Source of the DNA: Desulfobacteraceae bacterium
GTDB lineage: Bacteria > Desulfobacterota > DSM-4660 > Desulfatiglandales > Desulfatiglandaceae
Reading direction: 5' to 3'
Length of the DNA stretch: 5,424 nt
Assembly: GCA_030589715.1 (NCBI GenBank)
Contig: JAUUVE010000182.1
Coordinates: forward strand, 1 to 5,424
The notes under the pieces were generated by a model. That model ran no database searches. It saw only the letters and a list, made by a program, of their open reading frames with translations, and was not told the DNA's origin. The stretch's first letter is position 1; each line of letters opens with the position of its first letter. Made by a program: the position numbers and the translations under genes. This document shows positions 4,620 through 5,424 of this stretch, in pieces.

Positions 4620-5424
4620 ATGGGACTTTACGACTTTACCTTTTACGACCTGATAAACCGTAATGCGACCAACCACAAGGAAGAGGACGCATGGTTCGAG
4701 GTGGATGACGAGCGGACTCTGACCTTTTCCGAGTATAAGGAAAAGGTTGACCTGCTTGCCTGTGGCTTGCGCAAGGCCGGGATCGAAAAAGGGGATCGTA
4801 TCGGGATTCTGGGAAAAAATAGCCTTGAATACTTTCTCCTATATGGTGCTGCAGCCGGTCTTGGGGCTATCATGTTGCCCATCAACTGGAGGCTCTCTGC
4901 AGATGAGGTGGCATTCAATCTGAATGACTGCGAGCCCAAATTGGTGTTTGTGGATCAGGAGTTTCAGGGAACCGTTGGCGGTCTGAAGGATAGACTTCCA
5001 TCCGTGAAAAGCTATTTTAGCCTGGGACCTGAAGGAGGGGAGTTTTCAGATTTTGGGGCTCTGTTGGATCACCAGGATGCCTTCGAGCCGGAAAACGTGT
5101 CCACGGATGATGGCTTTGTTATCATCCACACGGCCGCTGTGGCCGGCAGACCCAGGGGGGCCTTGCTGAGCCATGGCAATGTCCTGTGCGCGGATATGCA
5201 TTTTGGATACTTTTTTAATCTCACGCCTGATGATGTGCATCTTAATATCCTGCCACTTTTTCATGTGGGGGGGCTCTTTATGGTCACCGCAAGCTTTCAT
5301 GCAGGGGTGTTGAATGTCAATATGGGCAAATTTGATGCCACAAAGGCCGTGGAGATGATTGAGGAGAAGAGGGTATCCATGATGTTCACCTTTGCCCCCA
5401 TCCTCTCATCCGTCCTTGAGGCAC
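4620..5424 (+). CDS. AMP-dependent acyl-CoA ligase (ANL superfamily), 3' end cut by window
   Basis: Cytoplasmic enzyme expected to activate a carboxylic acid with ATP and CoA through an acyl-adenylate. 268 codons of a usual ~500-550 are visible, covering most of the N-terminal domain. Recognisable parts are LTFSEYKEKVDLLACGLRKA (34-53), GIEKGDRIGILGKNSLEYF (54-72), and AIMLPINWRLSADEVAFNLN (83-102), all matching the ANL pattern. LPLFHVGG (211-218) is the A4 motif region. The ATP phosphate-binding A3 motif, usually TSGTTGxPKG, appears as TAAVAGRPRG (171-180), followed by ALLSHGN. Only T, the second G, P and the last G are kept. GGGGAGG at 4610-4616 lies only 3 nt before the ATG, and the next in-frame ATG is about 85 codons on, so 4620 is the best start. 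The terminator-like palindrome ends 12 bp upstream. Substrate (fatty, aromatic or other acid) cannot be told from this part. Confidence 0.92.
   Translation, partial: MGLYDFTFYDLINRNATNHKEEDAWFEVDDERTLTFSEYKEKVDLLACGLRKAGIEKGDRIGILGKNSLEYFLLYGAAAGLGAIMLPINWRLSADEVAFNLNDCEPKLVFVDQEFQGTVGGLKDRLPSVKSYFSLGPEGGEFSDFGALLDHQDAFEPENVSTDDGFVIIHTAAVAGRPRGALLSHGNVLCADMHFGYFFNLTPDDVHLNILPLFHVGGLFMVTASFHAGVLNVNMGKFDATKAVEMIEEKRVSMMFTFAPILSSVLEA

Noticed and set aside
4643..5300. Minus-strand frames opposite the ligase (4643-4939 and 5046-5300)
   Set aside because: The + strand frame is open from 4620 to the window end with ANL motifs; the antisense frames are shadows.

Overview
The window reads almost entirely on the + strand. 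It covers the 3' part of a branched-chain-amino-acid-type (HAAT/Liv family) ABC transporter operon, a small lipoprotein gene, and the 5' part of an acyl-CoA ligase gene. Moderate GC content, this gene order and the style of the proteins suggest a Desulfobacterota (former Deltaproteobacteria) genome, possibly a sulfate reducer or syntroph. The LivF tail ending in a KHYKRRKRW-like segment and the ligase with a TAAVxGRPRG-type P-loop point the same way. This assignment comes from remembered family resemblance, not from a marker gene.

Layout: 1-329, C-terminal part of LivH permease; 330-431, spacer with a 7-bp tandem repeat array; 432-1532, LivM permease; 1533-1710, spacer with a GC hairpin and an unused strong Shine-Dalgarno (SD) sequence; 1711-2970, periplasmic substrate-binding protein; 3004-3810, LivF ATPase starting at TTG; 3811-3957, spacer with a hairpin and a second, related 7-bp repeat array; 3958-4554, lipoprotein with a LEA14/WHy-like domain; 4571-4607, strong terminator-like palindrome; 4620 to the window end, AMP-dependent acyl-CoA ligase (268 codons visible).

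How they fit together: the binding protein would capture a small organic substrate in the periplasm, LivH and LivM would form the inner-membrane channel, and LivF with a LivG partner (not in this window, probably upstream) would drive import. The adjacent ligase suggests that the imported compound may be a carboxylic acid activated to its CoA thioester, rather than an amino acid used directly. The lipoprotein would sit at the outer membrane and its role is unknown. No mobile-element gene, CRISPR array or RNA gene was seen. The least ordinary features are the two heptamer arrays placed in the same way just before ribosome binding sites, the terminator-like palindrome abutting the ligase start, and the altered ATP-binding motif of the ligase.
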